Part shown: in pieces, positions 7,824 to 16,712 of the stretch
How positions within the stretch are numbered: position 1 is the stretch's first letter
Layout: the number at the start of each line of letters is the position of its first letter
NCBI RefSeq assembly: GCF_001700965.1
Contig: NZ_CP016756.1
Location: 2,780,501 to 2,844,500 of the forward strand
Direction: 5' to 3'
Length of the DNA stretch: 64,000 nucleotides
Source: Stenotrophomonas nitritireducens
GTDB lineage: Bacteria; Pseudomonadota; Gammaproteobacteria; Xanthomonadales; Xanthomonadaceae
Translations under genes and position numbers: made by a program
Notes under the pieces: model-generated
Database searches by the model: none
What the model saw: only the letters and a program-made list of their open reading frames with translations
Told to the model about the DNA's origin: nothing

Positions 7824-8423
7824 ATGAATCGCATCACCTTGCCGACCGCCCTGTTCGCCGTGCTGTTGCTGGCAGCCTGCCAGCGCACGCCACCTGCCGA
7901 GCCGGTTGCGGCCGCGCCTGCCGCCACCCCGGCGCCAGCACCGGAACCCGCCGAGCCCGCTCCCAGCGCCGTGGCGGCCAGCGATGCCGACTGGCAGGGC
8001 TACGGCGCCGCGCAACTGGGCACCGATGCCGAACAGCTGCGTGCCGCCTGGAGCGCCGAGTTGCAGGGCGACGCGGCTGCCGACGGCGGCTGCTATTACC
8101 TGTCGCCCGGTGCGCACACCGAGGGCGGGCCGTTCTTCATGCTGGAAGGCGGCCGCTTTGTCCGCTATGACGTGCGCGGTGGCGATACCGCAGCGCCGGG
8201 TGGCGGCAGGATCGGCATGGATCTGGCGCAGCTGCAGGCGCTTTACCCGCAGGCCGAGCCGGTGCAGCCGCACAAGTACGTGGCCGACGGCAAGGTCCTG
8301 CGGGTAACCGCCACCGATGGCAGCCAGGGCGCGCTGGTGTTCGAGCTGGGTGCCGATGGCAAGGCCACGACATGGCGGGTAGGCCTCCCGCCACAGGTGG
8401 ATTACGTGGAAGGCTGCGGCTGA
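7824..8423 (+). CDS. Hypothetical lipoprotein
   Basis: A 199-residue protein with a signal peptide and lipobox (LLLAAC, Cys about 20), then a Pro/Ala/Glu-rich linker and a globular domain of about 140 residues. The domain contains DWQGYGAAQLGTDAEQLRAAW and a C-terminal VDYVEGCG. It has paired cysteines (CYYLSPG and the terminal EGCG) that could form a disulfide. The start is ATG 7824, preceded by TGGAG at 8-nt spacing. The family is not recognised; it is likely an outer-membrane-anchored periplasmic protein. Confidence 0.75.
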   Translation: MNRITLPTALFAVLLLAACQRTPPAEPVAAAPAATPAPAPEPAEPAPSAVAASDADWQGYGAAQLGTDAEQLRAAWSAELQGDAAADGGCYYLSPGAHTEGGPFFMLEGGRFVRYDVRGGDTAAPGGGRIGMDLAQLQALYPQAEPVQPHKYVADGKVLRVTATDGSQGALVFELGADGKATTWRVGLPPQVDYVEGCG

Positions 8424-8500
8424 TACCCTGCTGCGGCACCGGGCGGTAGCGTGGGCATCGCCCCCGCCACCGCCGTCATCAACGCCGGGAGTCAGCTGCA

Positions 8501-9454
8501 ATGTTCGAAGCTTTCATATGGTTTGTACTGGGGCTGGTACTGCTGGCCTTGGGCGGCGACTCCATCGTCAAGGCCGCCTCCGGCCTGGCCCAGCGTTTCG
8601 GTGCCTCGCCGTTCGTCGCCGGCCTGCTGCTGGTGGCCTTCGGCACCTCGCTGCCGGAACTGGTGGTCAACGCCCGTGCATTCGCGGTGGGCGCGCAGGA
8701 ACTGGCACTGGGCAATGCGGTCGGCAGCAACATCGTCAATGTTGGCCTGACCCTGGGCCTGGCGGCGCTGGCGTACCCGCTGGTCGTGCGCACCCGCCTG
8801 CTCTCGCCATTGCTGGTGCTGCTGGCGGTCGCAACGCTGGCACTGATCGTGTTCGGCCTGGACGGTGCGATCAACCGCATCGAAGGCATCGTGTTGCTGC
8901 TGGGTTTTGTCGGCGTGCTGGCCTTCCTGCTCAAACGCGCACGGCATGAGCCGGTGGCGTTGCAGGAAAGCATCATCAACTACGCCACCACCCGCACCGG
9001 CCTGGGTTTGAACCTGATCCGCCTGGCCATCGCCGCAGTGGTGCTGTATTACGGCGCCCGCTTCGTGGTGCAGTCTGCCCCGGTGATCGGTGCGGGCTGG
9101 GGCATGTCGCCGCTGTTGGCCGGCCTGCTGCCGGTGGCCATCGGCACCGCCTTGCCGGAAGTGGCCGCCGCCGTTGCCGCCGCACGACGCGGCCAGGGTG
9201 ACATGGTGGTGGGCCACGTGATCGGCTCCAGCCTGTTCAATGTGCTGGTGGTGATTGGTGGGATGGCGGCACTGCGGCCAATGCCGTTGCCGGCTTCGTT
9301 CGTGCGGCTGGAACTGCCGGCGGCGATCGTGTTCGTGCTCATGCTGTACCCGATGCTGCGCGGCGACCTGAAGGTCAGCCGTGGCGAGGGCGCGGTGTTG
9401 TTTGTTGCCTTCCTGGCCTGGGTGGGGCTGGAGCTGGCGTTGTTCGCCGTGTAG
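8501..9454 (+). CDS. CaCA family sodium/calcium exchanger (YrbG-like)
   Basis: Inner-membrane cation/Ca2+ antiporter of 317 residues with about ten helices. The two alpha repeats that form the ion site are clear and inverted in topology: GTSLPELVVNARAF with GNAVGSNIVN in the first half, and GTALPEVAAAV with GHVIGSSLFNV in the second. It probably exports Ca2+ in exchange for Na+ or H+. The TAG stop codon is supplied by the GTAG head of a downstream palindromic repeat. Confidence 0.92.
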   Translation: MFEAFIWFVLGLVLLALGGDSIVKAASGLAQRFGASPFVAGLLLVAFGTSLPELVVNARAFAVGAQELALGNAVGSNIVNVGLTLGLAALAYPLVVRTRLLSPLLVLLAVATLALIVFGLDGAINRIEGIVLLLGFVGVLAFLLKRARHEPVALQESIINYATTRTGLGLNLIRLAIAAVVLYYGARFVVQSAPVIGAGWGMSPLLAGLLPVAIGTALPEVAAAVAAARRGQGDMVVGHVIGSSLFNVLVVIGGMAALRPMPLPASFVRLELPAAIVFVLMLYPMLRGDLKVSRGEGAVLFVAFLAWVGLELALFAV

Positions 9455-9564
9455 GAGCGGCGTCAGCCGCGAAGCCACTGCAACAGCGGCGGCAACGTGT
9501 CATGCAATTGCATCCCGGTCGACGCTTTGGTTTGCGCTGGCTTCGCGGCTGACGCCGCTCTTAC
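9451..9564. repeat. Inverted pair of GTAGGAGCGGC repeats
   Basis: A GTAGGAGCGGCGTCAGCC element at 9451-9479 and its reverse complement at 9539-9564 form a pair between two convergent genes. The left copy provides the TAG stop of the exchanger, and the right copy overlaps the TAA stop of mrpG. The pair can fold into a long hairpin and may end transcription from both sides. Confidence 0.8.
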
Positions 9565-9896
9565 GGGCTTTTCTGCTCGTCTTTCGGCGGCTCTGGGCGG
9601 CTTTCCATCATCAGCGACAGTGCCGCCTTGGCCATCAGGTGGGCGCTGATCGGTGCGGTGATGAACAGGAATACGGTGATCAGCAGCTCGCGCGGCTGTG
9701 GGTCCTGGCCGAGGAAGATGTGGTACGCCACCGAGCACACCAGCACGCAGCCCACGCCCAGAGTGCTGGCCTTGGTGGGTGCATGCAGGCGCTTGAAGAA
9801 ATCGGAGAAGCGCACCAGCCCGAGCGCGCCGACCAGGATGAAGAAGCAGCCAAAGGCCAGCAGCGCCGACAATGCAATCTGCAGGAAAGTAATCAT
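9561..9896 (-). CDS. mrpG: Mrp antiporter subunit G
   Basis: Small membrane subunit (111 residues, three helices) of the hetero-oligomeric Mrp monovalent cation/proton antiporter. The family motif GLVRFSDFFKRLHAPTKASTLG is visible. The ATG overlaps the mrpF stop codon by 4 bp, as expected for translational coupling. It is the last gene of the operon, and its stop codon lies within a palindromic repeat. Confidence 0.93.
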   Translation of the reverse strand: MITFLQIALSALLAFGCFFILVGALGLVRFSDFFKRLHAPTKASTLGVGCVLVCSVAYHIFLGQDPQPRELLITVFLFITAPISAHLMAKAALSLMMESRPEPPKDEQKSP

Positions 9897-10177
9897 TCGA
9901 CGATATCCCTGCGCAGCACGAACTTGCTCAGCACCACCGTGCTGCAGAAACCCAGCATGGCGATGATCAGGGCAGCCTCGAAATAGATGGCCGAGTCCAG
10001 GTACATGCCGAACAGCATCAGCTCGGCGATGGCGGTGACCGACAAGGTGTCCAGCGCCAGGATGCGGTCCGGCACGGTGGGGCCGCGCAACAGGCGCCAC
10101 AAGCCCAGCAGCATGGCGATGCCGACCACGTGCATGCAGACCACCAGGGTGGTTTCGAATATCTGGTAACCGTTCAC
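9893..10177 (-). CDS. mrpF: Mrp antiporter subunit F
   Basis: A 94-residue three-helix subunit. The family signature RGPTVPDRILALDTL is present after the first helix. The start is GTG at 10177, overlapping the mrpE stop by 4 bp, and the stop overlaps the mrpG start by 4 bp. It is needed for assembly of the small-subunit module that faces the cation pathway. Confidence 0.92.
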   Translation of the reverse strand: MNGYQIFETTLVVCMHVVGIAMLLGLWRLLRGPTVPDRILALDTLSVTAIAELMLFGMYLDSAIYFEAALIIAMLGFCSTVVLSKFVLRRDIVE

Positions 10178-10680
10178 GGGAAGATCTCCATCAGCGGCGC
10201 TTCGTAGCGGCTCTTGATCTCGTTGATCAGGGCGTTGGCATCTTCCAGGTGCAGCACATGCACCAGCAGATGGCGGCGGTCCTCGGACAGCGCCGCCGAT
10301 ACCGTGCCCGGGGTCAGGGTGATGAAGCTGGTCAGCGCGGCGATACCGTGGATGTTGGCGATATCCAGCGGCACCCAGATGAAACCGGGTTTGAGCTTGT
10401 GCTCCGGCCCCAGCACCTGGGCGGCCACGCGCAGGTTGGACACCAGGATGTCCCACAGCACCACCACGATCAGCTTGGGCACCGGCCGCAGCGTGCCCAG
10501 GCGGGCGAACTCGCGGTCCAGGCGCGCGGCGAACAAGGGGATCACCACGCCCAGCAGCAGGCCCAGCACCAGCTGGCCAAGGTCGAAGCTGGCCGACATC
10601 ACCATCCAGAACGCAACCACGGTGATCGACAGGGCCGGCGAGGGGAATACCCGGCGCAGCAAGGGACGACGTTCGCTCAT
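10174..10680 (-). CDS. mrpE: Mrp antiporter subunit E
   Basis: A 168-residue membrane subunit with two N-terminal helices and a cytoplasmic C-terminal domain. It contains the typical TLTPGTVSAALSEDRRHLLVH stretch. The ATG overlaps the mrpD stop by 4 bp, and the gene is followed by mrpF with another 4-bp overlap. MrpE is structurally required for the complex but is not itself a proton channel. Confidence 0.93.
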   Translation of the reverse strand: MSERRPLLRRVFPSPALSITVVAFWMVMSASFDLGQLVLGLLLGVVIPLFAARLDREFARLGTLRPVPKLIVVVLWDILVSNLRVAAQVLGPEHKLKPGFIWVPLDIANIHGIAALTSFITLTPGTVSAALSEDRRHLLVHVLHLEDANALINEIKSRYEAPLMEIFP

Positions 10681-12227
10681 GGCTGCCTCACCTGCGGCGC
10701 GGTGCCGCGTACATCGTGCAGGTATTGGTCCGGTGCCAGCAGCTGTGCGGCGATGGCGTCGGTCTGGCGCATCAACGGCGCGGCGAACACGCTCATCAGC
10801 ACCACGTAGCCGAGCAGCAGGCAGGTGGCGGTGGTTTCAAAGGGACGCGCTGGTGCATCCACGGGTTCGGGGTCCGGAACGGCGGCGTCATCATCGCCGG
10901 GCACGCGCCAGAACAGGCGGATGCCGGTACGCGCCAGGCCCATGATCACCAGCAGGCTGCTGCCCAGTACTGCGGCCCAGACCACGGCGGTATGCGCGTC
11001 GGGCACGGCCGACAGCAATGCCGCCTTGGCCAGGAAACCGGCCAGTGGCGGCAACCCGGCCACTGCTACCGCGCCGACCAGGAACAGCAGGCCCGGCACG
11101 GTCCGGCTCGGCAGTACGGCGACAAGCTCATGCTCGCGGCGGCGGTCGGCCTGCACGCGCCGGCGGCGCATCAGGTCGGCGATCAGGAACAGCGCAGCGG
11201 CGGCGAAGGTGCTGTGCGGCAGGTAATACAGGCCGGCGGAAATGGTACCGGCATTGCCCAGCGCGAAAGCGATGAACAGCGTCGCCGCCGAGACCACCAC
11301 CAGGTAGGCCACCAGCACGCTCATGCGGGTGGCTGCCAGCGCACCCAGTGCACCAACCACCAAGGTGGCGATGCCGGCCCATAGCAGCCAGTCGCTGCCA
11401 TAGCCGCTCATCGCGCCGGCGTCGGCATCGAACCACAGCGAGGTCACCCGCAGCACCGAGTACAGGCCAACCTTGGTCATGATTACGAACAGCGCGGCCA
11501 CCGCCGCCGGTGCGCGTGCATAGGATTCGGGCAGCCACAGGTACATCGGCAGCAGCGCCGCCTTGGAGCAGAACACCAGCAGCAGCAAGCCCAATGCGGC
11601 CTTGGCCAGCTTCAGGTGCGAGGGCGGCAGCTCGGCCACGCGCTGGCCGATCTCGGCCATGTTCAACGAGCCCAGGGTGGCATAGAGCATGCCCAGCGCG
11701 ATCAGGAACAGGGTCGAGGCGGTGACGTTGAACACCACGTAATGCAGGCCGATGCGCATGCGCAGGCCACGCCCGCCGGACAGCAACAGGCCGTAGGAGG
11801 CGATCAGCATCACCTCGAAGAAGACGAAAAGGTTGAAGATGTCGCCGGTCAGGAAGGCACCGTTGAGGCCGACCAGCTGGAACTGGAACAGCGCATGGAA
11901 GTGCGGTGCGCGCCGGTCCCACCCGGTGCAGGCGTACAACAGGCAGGGGATGGCCAATAGCAGGGTGGTGGCCAGCATCCAGCCGGCCAGGCCATCGGCC
12001 ACCAGGGCGATGCCCAGCCGTGCCGGCCAGTCACCCAGTAGATAGGCCGAGATCTGGCCCTGGCTGGTCTGCGCGACCAGCAATGCCACTGCTACCGCCA
12101 GCGCCGCCATGCTGGCCCAGGCCACGCTGCGCTGCACCTTGGGGCCATAGCGGCGGTGTTCAATGAAAAGGGACAGTGCGGCGCCGAGCAGCGGAATCAG
12201 GATCGGCAGGATCACCAGATGGTTCAT
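10677..12227 (-). CDS. mrpD: Mrp antiporter subunit D (NuoN/NuoM-like)
   Basis: A 516-residue polytopic subunit homologous to the antiporter-like subunits of respiratory complex I. The conserved core is visible: an acidic helix (FEVMLIASYGL), the discontinuous-helix lysine region (FCSKAALLPMYLWLPESYARAP) and PLAGFLAKA. It forms one of the two proton-translocating channels of the complex. It overlaps mrpC and mrpE by 4 bp each. The extended C-terminus (about residues 470-516) is less conserved. Confidence 0.95.
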   Translation of the reverse strand: MNHLVILPILIPLLGAALSLFIEHRRYGPKVQRSVAWASMAALAVAVALLVAQTSQGQISAYLLGDWPARLGIALVADGLAGWMLATTLLLAIPCLLYACTGWDRRAPHFHALFQFQLVGLNGAFLTGDIFNLFVFFEVMLIASYGLLLSGGRGLRMRIGLHYVVFNVTASTLFLIALGMLYATLGSLNMAEIGQRVAELPPSHLKLAKAALGLLLLVFCSKAALLPMYLWLPESYARAPAAVAALFVIMTKVGLYSVLRVTSLWFDADAGAMSGYGSDWLLWAGIATLVVGALGALAATRMSVLVAYLVVVSAATLFIAFALGNAGTISAGLYYLPHSTFAAAALFLIADLMRRRRVQADRRREHELVAVLPSRTVPGLLFLVGAVAVAGLPPLAGFLAKAALLSAVPDAHTAVVWAAVLGSSLLVIMGLARTGIRLFWRVPGDDDAAVPDPEPVDAPARPFETTATCLLLGYVVLMSVFAAPLMRQTDAIAAQLLAPDQYLHDVRGTAPQVRQP

Positions 12228-12604
12228 GCGCCGGCTCCCGGCTTGGCCGCATCGTCAGCCGGCAACTCGGGCTCGTGGGCGTCCACATGATCGCTGTTGT
12301 TGTCGCTGCGGCTGCGCATGGCCAGCACGATGCTCACCGCGGTCATCGCAAAGGCGATCACGATGGCGGTCAGCACCAGCGCCTGCGGCAATGGGTCGGT
12401 GTAATGGGCCAGGCTGGTGGCCACGCCATCCTTGAGCACCGGCGCCTTGCCGATCACCGGCCGGCCGGCGCTGAAGATCAGCAGGTTGGTGGCGTAGGAC
12501 AGGAAGGTCATGCCCAGGATCACGTCGAAGCTGCGCGCACGCAGCAACAGGTAGATGCCGATGCCGGCCAGTACGCCGATGGCGCTTGCCAGTGCCAGTT
12601 CCAT
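12224..12604 (-). CDS. mrpC: Mrp antiporter subunit C (NuoK-like)
   Basis: A 126-residue three-helix subunit homologous to NuoK. It shows the glycine-rich first helix (LASAIGVLAGIGIYLLL), the RSFDVILGMTFLSYATNLLIF segment, and the third helix DPLPQALVLTAIVIAFAMTA. Its ATG overlaps the last base of the mrpA stop, and its own stop overlaps mrpD. Confidence 0.95.
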   Translation of the reverse strand: MELALASAIGVLAGIGIYLLLRARSFDVILGMTFLSYATNLLIFSAGRPVIGKAPVLKDGVATSLAHYTDPLPQALVLTAIVIAFAMTAVSIVLAMRSRSDNNSDHVDAHEPELPADDAAKPGAGA

Positions 12605-15432
12605 CAGTGCATCTCCCCGGTGCGTGCCGAACGGCGGTGGATATCGATTTCGCCATTGCGGGCATTGCGGGTGCGCGAGGGCTTGATGGTGCCCATCATC
12701 GACAGGATCAGCATCACCCCGCCGAACACCACCAGGTACACGCCGGTATCAAAACCAATGGCGCTGGCCAGCGGCACGGTGCCGATCAAGGGCAGCTCCA
12801 GGTCCAGGTGGCCACTGGTCAGGAACGGCACGCCGAACAGCATCGAGGCCGCGCCACTGAGCAGGGCGATCAACAGGCCCAGGCCGATGCAGCGGATGTA
12901 GTCGAAGCCGAAGCGCGACTCCACCGACACGGTGCCTTGAATCACGTACTGGATCAGCAGCGGCACCGCCAATACCAGGCCGGCGATGAAGCCACCGCCC
13001 GGCGCGTTGTGGCCGCGCAGGAACAGGAAGATCGACACCGTCAGGGTCAGCGGGAACATGATCTGGGCCAGATCGGCCGGCACCGGCAGCTTGATCGGCG
13101 GGCCCGGCATGATCTGTTCCGGTGCCATCCGCGTGCGTCGCAACATGGCGTGCACCACCAGCGCGGCGATGCCGAACACGGTGATCTCACCGAAGGTATC
13201 GAAACCACGGAAGTCGACCAGGATCACGTTGACCACGTTGTGACCGTAGGCCTCGGGCAGCGAACGCAGCAGCATTTCGCCGGACATGGTGTTGGGCGGC
13301 AGGGTCATCAGCGAATAGGCCAGCGCGGCGATGCCGCCGCCCGCGATCACCGCGAGCAGCGCATCGCGGCGCTTGCGCCAGCGCGAGTGCTCCGGCGGTG
13401 ACTGCGTCGGCAGGTAGTTCATGCCCAGCAGCATCAGCGCCAGCGTCACCATCTCCACCATCAGCTGGGTCAGGGCAAGATCCGGGGCCGACAGGAATAC
13501 GAAGGTCAGCGCCACCATCAGCCCGGTGCCGCCCATCACGATCACCGCCAGCAGGCGCTGCTGGTAGAGGAACAGGCCGGCAAACGCGCAGGCCAGCATC
13601 ACCAGCCACAGCGTCCAGCCCAGCAGCGGCATCGACTGCGGTGCCGGCCAGACCGGCATGGCCGGGTTGGCCATGTACGGTGCGGCGGCCACGATCACCG
13701 CCACCAGCACCAGCGCAAACAGCATGCGCTGCAGGCTGCCGTTGGCCAGTGCGGTGGTGACGCGGTGGGCGAAGCCGAACAGCAGGTCCAGCGCGCGGTG
13801 GAACAGATGCTTGCCGGTGGGCCGGTTGCGCGCCGCGTACAGGTCGGTGAAACGACGCAGGCCGAAGTACAGCGCAACACCGCCGACCACGCCGACCGCA
13901 CTCATCGCTAACGGCAGATTGAAGCCATGCCACACCGACAGGCTGTACGCCGGCATCGCGGTGCCGAGGATGGAAGCGGCCGCCGTTTGAAGTACCGGCG
14001 CGATGGTCAGCGCCGGGGCAATGCCCACCGCCAGGCAGATCACCACCAGCACTTCCACCGGCACCTTCATCCAGCGCGGCGGCTCATGCGGCACCACGTC
14101 GATGTCGAGCGGGCCCTTGCCGAAGAAGGTGTCGTGCACGAAGCGCAGGCTGTAGGCCACGCCGAGCACGCCGGCGAGCAGGGCGGCGGCGCTCATTGCC
14201 GAGCGCATCCAGTCCGGGCCCTGCGTGGCGAGTGCTTCGGCGAACAGCATTTCCTTGGACAGGAAGCCGTTGAGCAGCGGGATGCCGGCCATGGCCAGCG
14301 AGGCGACGATGGCCAGTGCGCTGGTGATTGGCATCAGCTTGCGCAGGCCACCGAGCCTGCGCATGTCGCGGGTGCCGGTCTCATGGTCGATGATGCCGGC
14401 GGCCATGAACAGCGAGGCCTTGAAGGTGGCGTGGTTGAGGATATGGAACACGCCGGCGACCACCGCCATCGGCGTGGACAGGCCGAACAGCAGGGTGATC
14501 AGGCCCAGGTGCGAGATTGTCGAATAGGCCAGCAGGCCTTTGAGATCATGCTGGAAGATCGCATTCCAGGCGCCGACCAGCAGCGTGATCGCACCGATGC
14601 CGCTGACCACGTAGAAGAACAGTTCGGTGCCAGCCAGGGCCGGGTGCAGGCGCGCCAGCAGGAACACGCCGGCCTTCACCATGGTGGCCGAGTGCAGATA
14701 GGCCGACACCGGGGTGGGCGCGGCCATCGCCTGCGGTAGCCAGAAGTGGAACGGGAACTGCGCGCTCTTGGTGAAGATACCGGCCAGCACCAGCAACAGT
14801 GCCCACGGGTACAAGGCGCTGGCGCGGATCAGGTCACCGGAGGCCAGCACCACGTCCAAATCAAAACTGCCGACGATGCGCCCGATCAGCAGCACGCCGG
14901 CCAGCAGCGCCAGGCCACCACCGCCGGTGACGATCAAGGCCATGCGGGCACCTTCGCGGGCGTCCTTGCGGTGCGACCAGAAGCCGATCAGCAGGAACGA
15001 GCTGATGCTGGTCAGTTCCCAGAACACCATCAGCAGCAGCAGGTTGCCGGCCAGCACCATGCCGAGCATCGCGCCCATGAACAGCAGCAGGTAGCTGTAG
15101 AAGCGGCGCGCGCTGTCCTTGGCCGACAGGTAGTAGTGCGCGTACAGCACCACCAGCGCACCGATGCCCAACACCAGGCCGGTGAACATCCAGGCCAAGC
15201 CATCCAGGCGCAGGCTGAAGTCCAGGCCGATCTGCGGCAGCCATTGCCAGCTGTTGCGGATCACCTCGCCATCGATCACCGCCGGCGTCACGCTGCCCAG
15301 CAGGGCTAGGCCCAGCACGGGTGCGGCTGCGGCCAGGCATGCGGCTGCACCACGTGACAGGCGGCCTGTCAGGGCAATGGCCGCTGCCAACAGAAAGGGC
15401 AGCGCAAGCAGCAGCAACAGGACTGGCGTCAT
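12604..15432 (-). CDS. mrpA: Mrp antiporter subunit A fused to subunit B
   Basis: First gene of the operon, 942 residues. The N-terminal ~500 residues are NuoL-like, with a long chain of helices, FWELTSISSFLLIGFW, the lysine channel segment TKSAQFPFHFWLPQAM, and HNATFKAS-like LNHATFKASLFM. The middle is the MrpA C-terminal extension (DLALTQLMVEMVTL). The C-terminal ~150 residues match MrpB (GFDTGVYLVVFGGVMLIL). The fused A-B arrangement with separate C, D, E, F and G is the six-gene 'group 2' Mrp type of proteobacteria. The complex exchanges cytoplasmic Na+ or K+ for protons and supports salt and alkaline tolerance; ion specificity is not readable. Confidence 0.95.
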   Translation of the reverse strand: MTPVLLLLLALPFLLAAAIALTGRLSRGAAACLAAAAPVLGLALLGSVTPAVIDGEVIRNSWQWLPQIGLDFSLRLDGLAWMFTGLVLGIGALVVLYAHYYLSAKDSARRFYSYLLLFMGAMLGMVLAGNLLLLMVFWELTSISSFLLIGFWSHRKDAREGARMALIVTGGGGLALLAGVLLIGRIVGSFDLDVVLASGDLIRASALYPWALLLVLAGIFTKSAQFPFHFWLPQAMAAPTPVSAYLHSATMVKAGVFLLARLHPALAGTELFFYVVSGIGAITLLVGAWNAIFQHDLKGLLAYSTISHLGLITLLFGLSTPMAVVAGVFHILNHATFKASLFMAAGIIDHETGTRDMRRLGGLRKLMPITSALAIVASLAMAGIPLLNGFLSKEMLFAEALATQGPDWMRSAMSAAALLAGVLGVAYSLRFVHDTFFGKGPLDIDVVPHEPPRWMKVPVEVLVVICLAVGIAPALTIAPVLQTAAASILGTAMPAYSLSVWHGFNLPLAMSAVGVVGGVALYFGLRRFTDLYAARNRPTGKHLFHRALDLLFGFAHRVTTALANGSLQRMLFALVLVAVIVAAAPYMANPAMPVWPAPQSMPLLGWTLWLVMLACAFAGLFLYQQRLLAVIVMGGTGLMVALTFVFLSAPDLALTQLMVEMVTLALMLLGMNYLPTQSPPEHSRWRKRRDALLAVIAGGGIAALAYSLMTLPPNTMSGEMLLRSLPEAYGHNVVNVILVDFRGFDTFGEITVFGIAALVVHAMLRRTRMAPEQIMPGPPIKLPVPADLAQIMFPLTLTVSIFLFLRGHNAPGGGFIAGLVLAVPLLIQYVIQGTVSVESRFGFDYIRCIGLGLLIALLSGAASMLFGVPFLTSGHLDLELPLIGTVPLASAIGFDTGVYLVVFGGVMLILSMMGTIKPSRTRNARNGEIDIHRRSARTGEMH

Positions 15433-15627
15433 GTAGGGCGCGGTTCAGAAAGGGGTTTTGCAGTCTAACAGGCGATTTTTTCGATCCGCGACTTTTTATG
15501 AATGATCCGTTCGGGTTAGATCGCTCAAGCCAATGCTGTCAGTGGCTGCGGCCGGTAAACGTGAAAATGCGACCTTGTGGCTAGCGGCCGGGGCTCCCTC
15601 CGATCCGCTGGAGCGGGCCGACAGCGT

Positions 15628-16029
15628 GTAGGAGCGGCGTAAGCCGCGAAGCAGGCAATGCCGGAACCACCAAGGTAGAGCCGAGCCATGCTCGGCTGAA
15701 GCTTTACCGGTGACGCCGCTTGCCGAGCGTGGCTCGGCACTACAGGGCCGCGTCGCTCTGTTTGTAGGAGCGGCGTAAGCCGCGAAGCAGGCAATGCCGG
15801 AACCACCAAGGTAGAGCCGAGCCATGCTCGGCTGAAGCTTTCCCGGTGACGCCGCTTGCCGAGCATGGCTCGGCACTACAGGCCGCGCCGCTTTATTTGT
15901 AGGAGCGGCGTAAGCCGCGAAGCAGGTAATGCCGGAACCACCAAGGTAGAGCCGAGCCATGCTCGGCTGAAGCTTTCCCGGTGACGCCGCTTGCCGAGCA
16001 TGGCTCGGCACTACAGGGCCGCGCCGCTC
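15628..16029. repeat. Three tandem 135-bp compound palindromic repeat units
   Basis: Units begin at 15628, 15764 and 15899, about 135-136 bp apart and nearly identical. Each holds a GTAGGAGCGGCGTAAGCC element, a spacer, then an inverted pair of SMAG hairpins (GTAGAGCCGAGCCATGCTCGGCT and TGCCGAGCATGGCTCGGCACTAC with up to two mismatches). The array lies between the divergent sides of the Mrp operon and the Mpo1-like gene. I see no gene in 15433-16146 besides it; 15433-15627 should contain the mrp promoter, but no convincing box could be fixed. Confidence 0.92.
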
Positions 16030-16146
16030 CCACAGAATGACGGCTCAGTCGCGCTGGCGGCTGCGGAATCAGGTGAGGCTTGGCCTATCTTTCCCTCAAT
16101 GGAGAACGACATTCCCGCGGCAGGTGCAAGGGATGTCTCTGCGCGC

Positions 16147-16620
16147 TCAGTAACGCCATCCAAACTGCCGGAACAGCTTGGCCAGCACCCAGATCGGGCC
16201 GATCAGCAGATAGGTCAGGTCGGTGAGGAAGCTGGGGCGGCGGCCTTCGATCTTGTGGCCGATGAACTGCGCTATCCATGCCACCACGAATACGCCGATG
16301 GCGATGTACAGCAGCATCTGGATGCCTAGCCGGTCTTCCAACAGGCGGCAGATGCAGCCGAACACGAAGAAGATGATCAGCATGCCGATGCCCAGCGGGC
16401 GCGACAGGCGGTTGTAATAGGCCCAGGTGCCGAACATGGCGAATGCGGCCCAGATGCCATGCTGGAACCACGGCACCAAGGGTGGAATGCACCACAGCAG
16501 GGCAATCACCGACCACAGGATCGCGGGTACCGCGAACACGTGAATGGCCTGGTTGGTGTGGTTGACGTGATCGCCGGAGTAGCTGGCGAAGTAACGATCC
16601 ACCGGTCGCGCAATACTCAT
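16147..16620 (-). CDS. Mpo1-like (DUF962) membrane protein
   Basis: A 157-residue membrane protein of the family typified by yeast Mpo1/YGL010w, a 2-hydroxy-fatty-acid dioxygenase that uses Fe(II). Conserved histidines of the family are present: YSGDHVNHTNQAIHVFAVP near the N-terminus and FIGHKIEGRRPSFLTDL near the C-terminus. Between them lie four hydrophobic helices. The start ATG 16620 has GGGAGGGA at 5-6 nt, whereas an upstream extension lacks a ribosome site. The bacterial role is presumably fatty-acid alpha-oxidation; that is by homology only. Confidence 0.85.
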   Translation of the reverse strand: MSIARPVDRYFASYSGDHVNHTNQAIHVFAVPAILWSVIALLWCIPPLVPWFQHGIWAAFAMFGTWAYYNRLSRPLGIGMLIIFFVFGCICRLLEDRLGIQMLLYIAIGVFVVAWIAQFIGHKIEGRRPSFLTDLTYLLIGPIWVLAKLFRQFGWRY

Positions 16621-16712
16621 TCCACGTCCCTCCCGGGTTGAGCGGCAGAGCATAGCGCGGCTTCCCTACGGATGCGCACGGTGGCCGTGCGCATCCGTGA
16701 TGGGCGGCGCGA

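Noticed and set aside
15496-16011. 171-residue minus-strand frame with internal repeats
   Set aside because: It is the translation of the three tandem 135-bp palindromic units; repeat identity is at DNA level with frame drift.
15628-16029. CRISPR array
   Set aside because: Units are contiguous 135-bp direct repeats with no unique spacers, and no cas genes are in the window.
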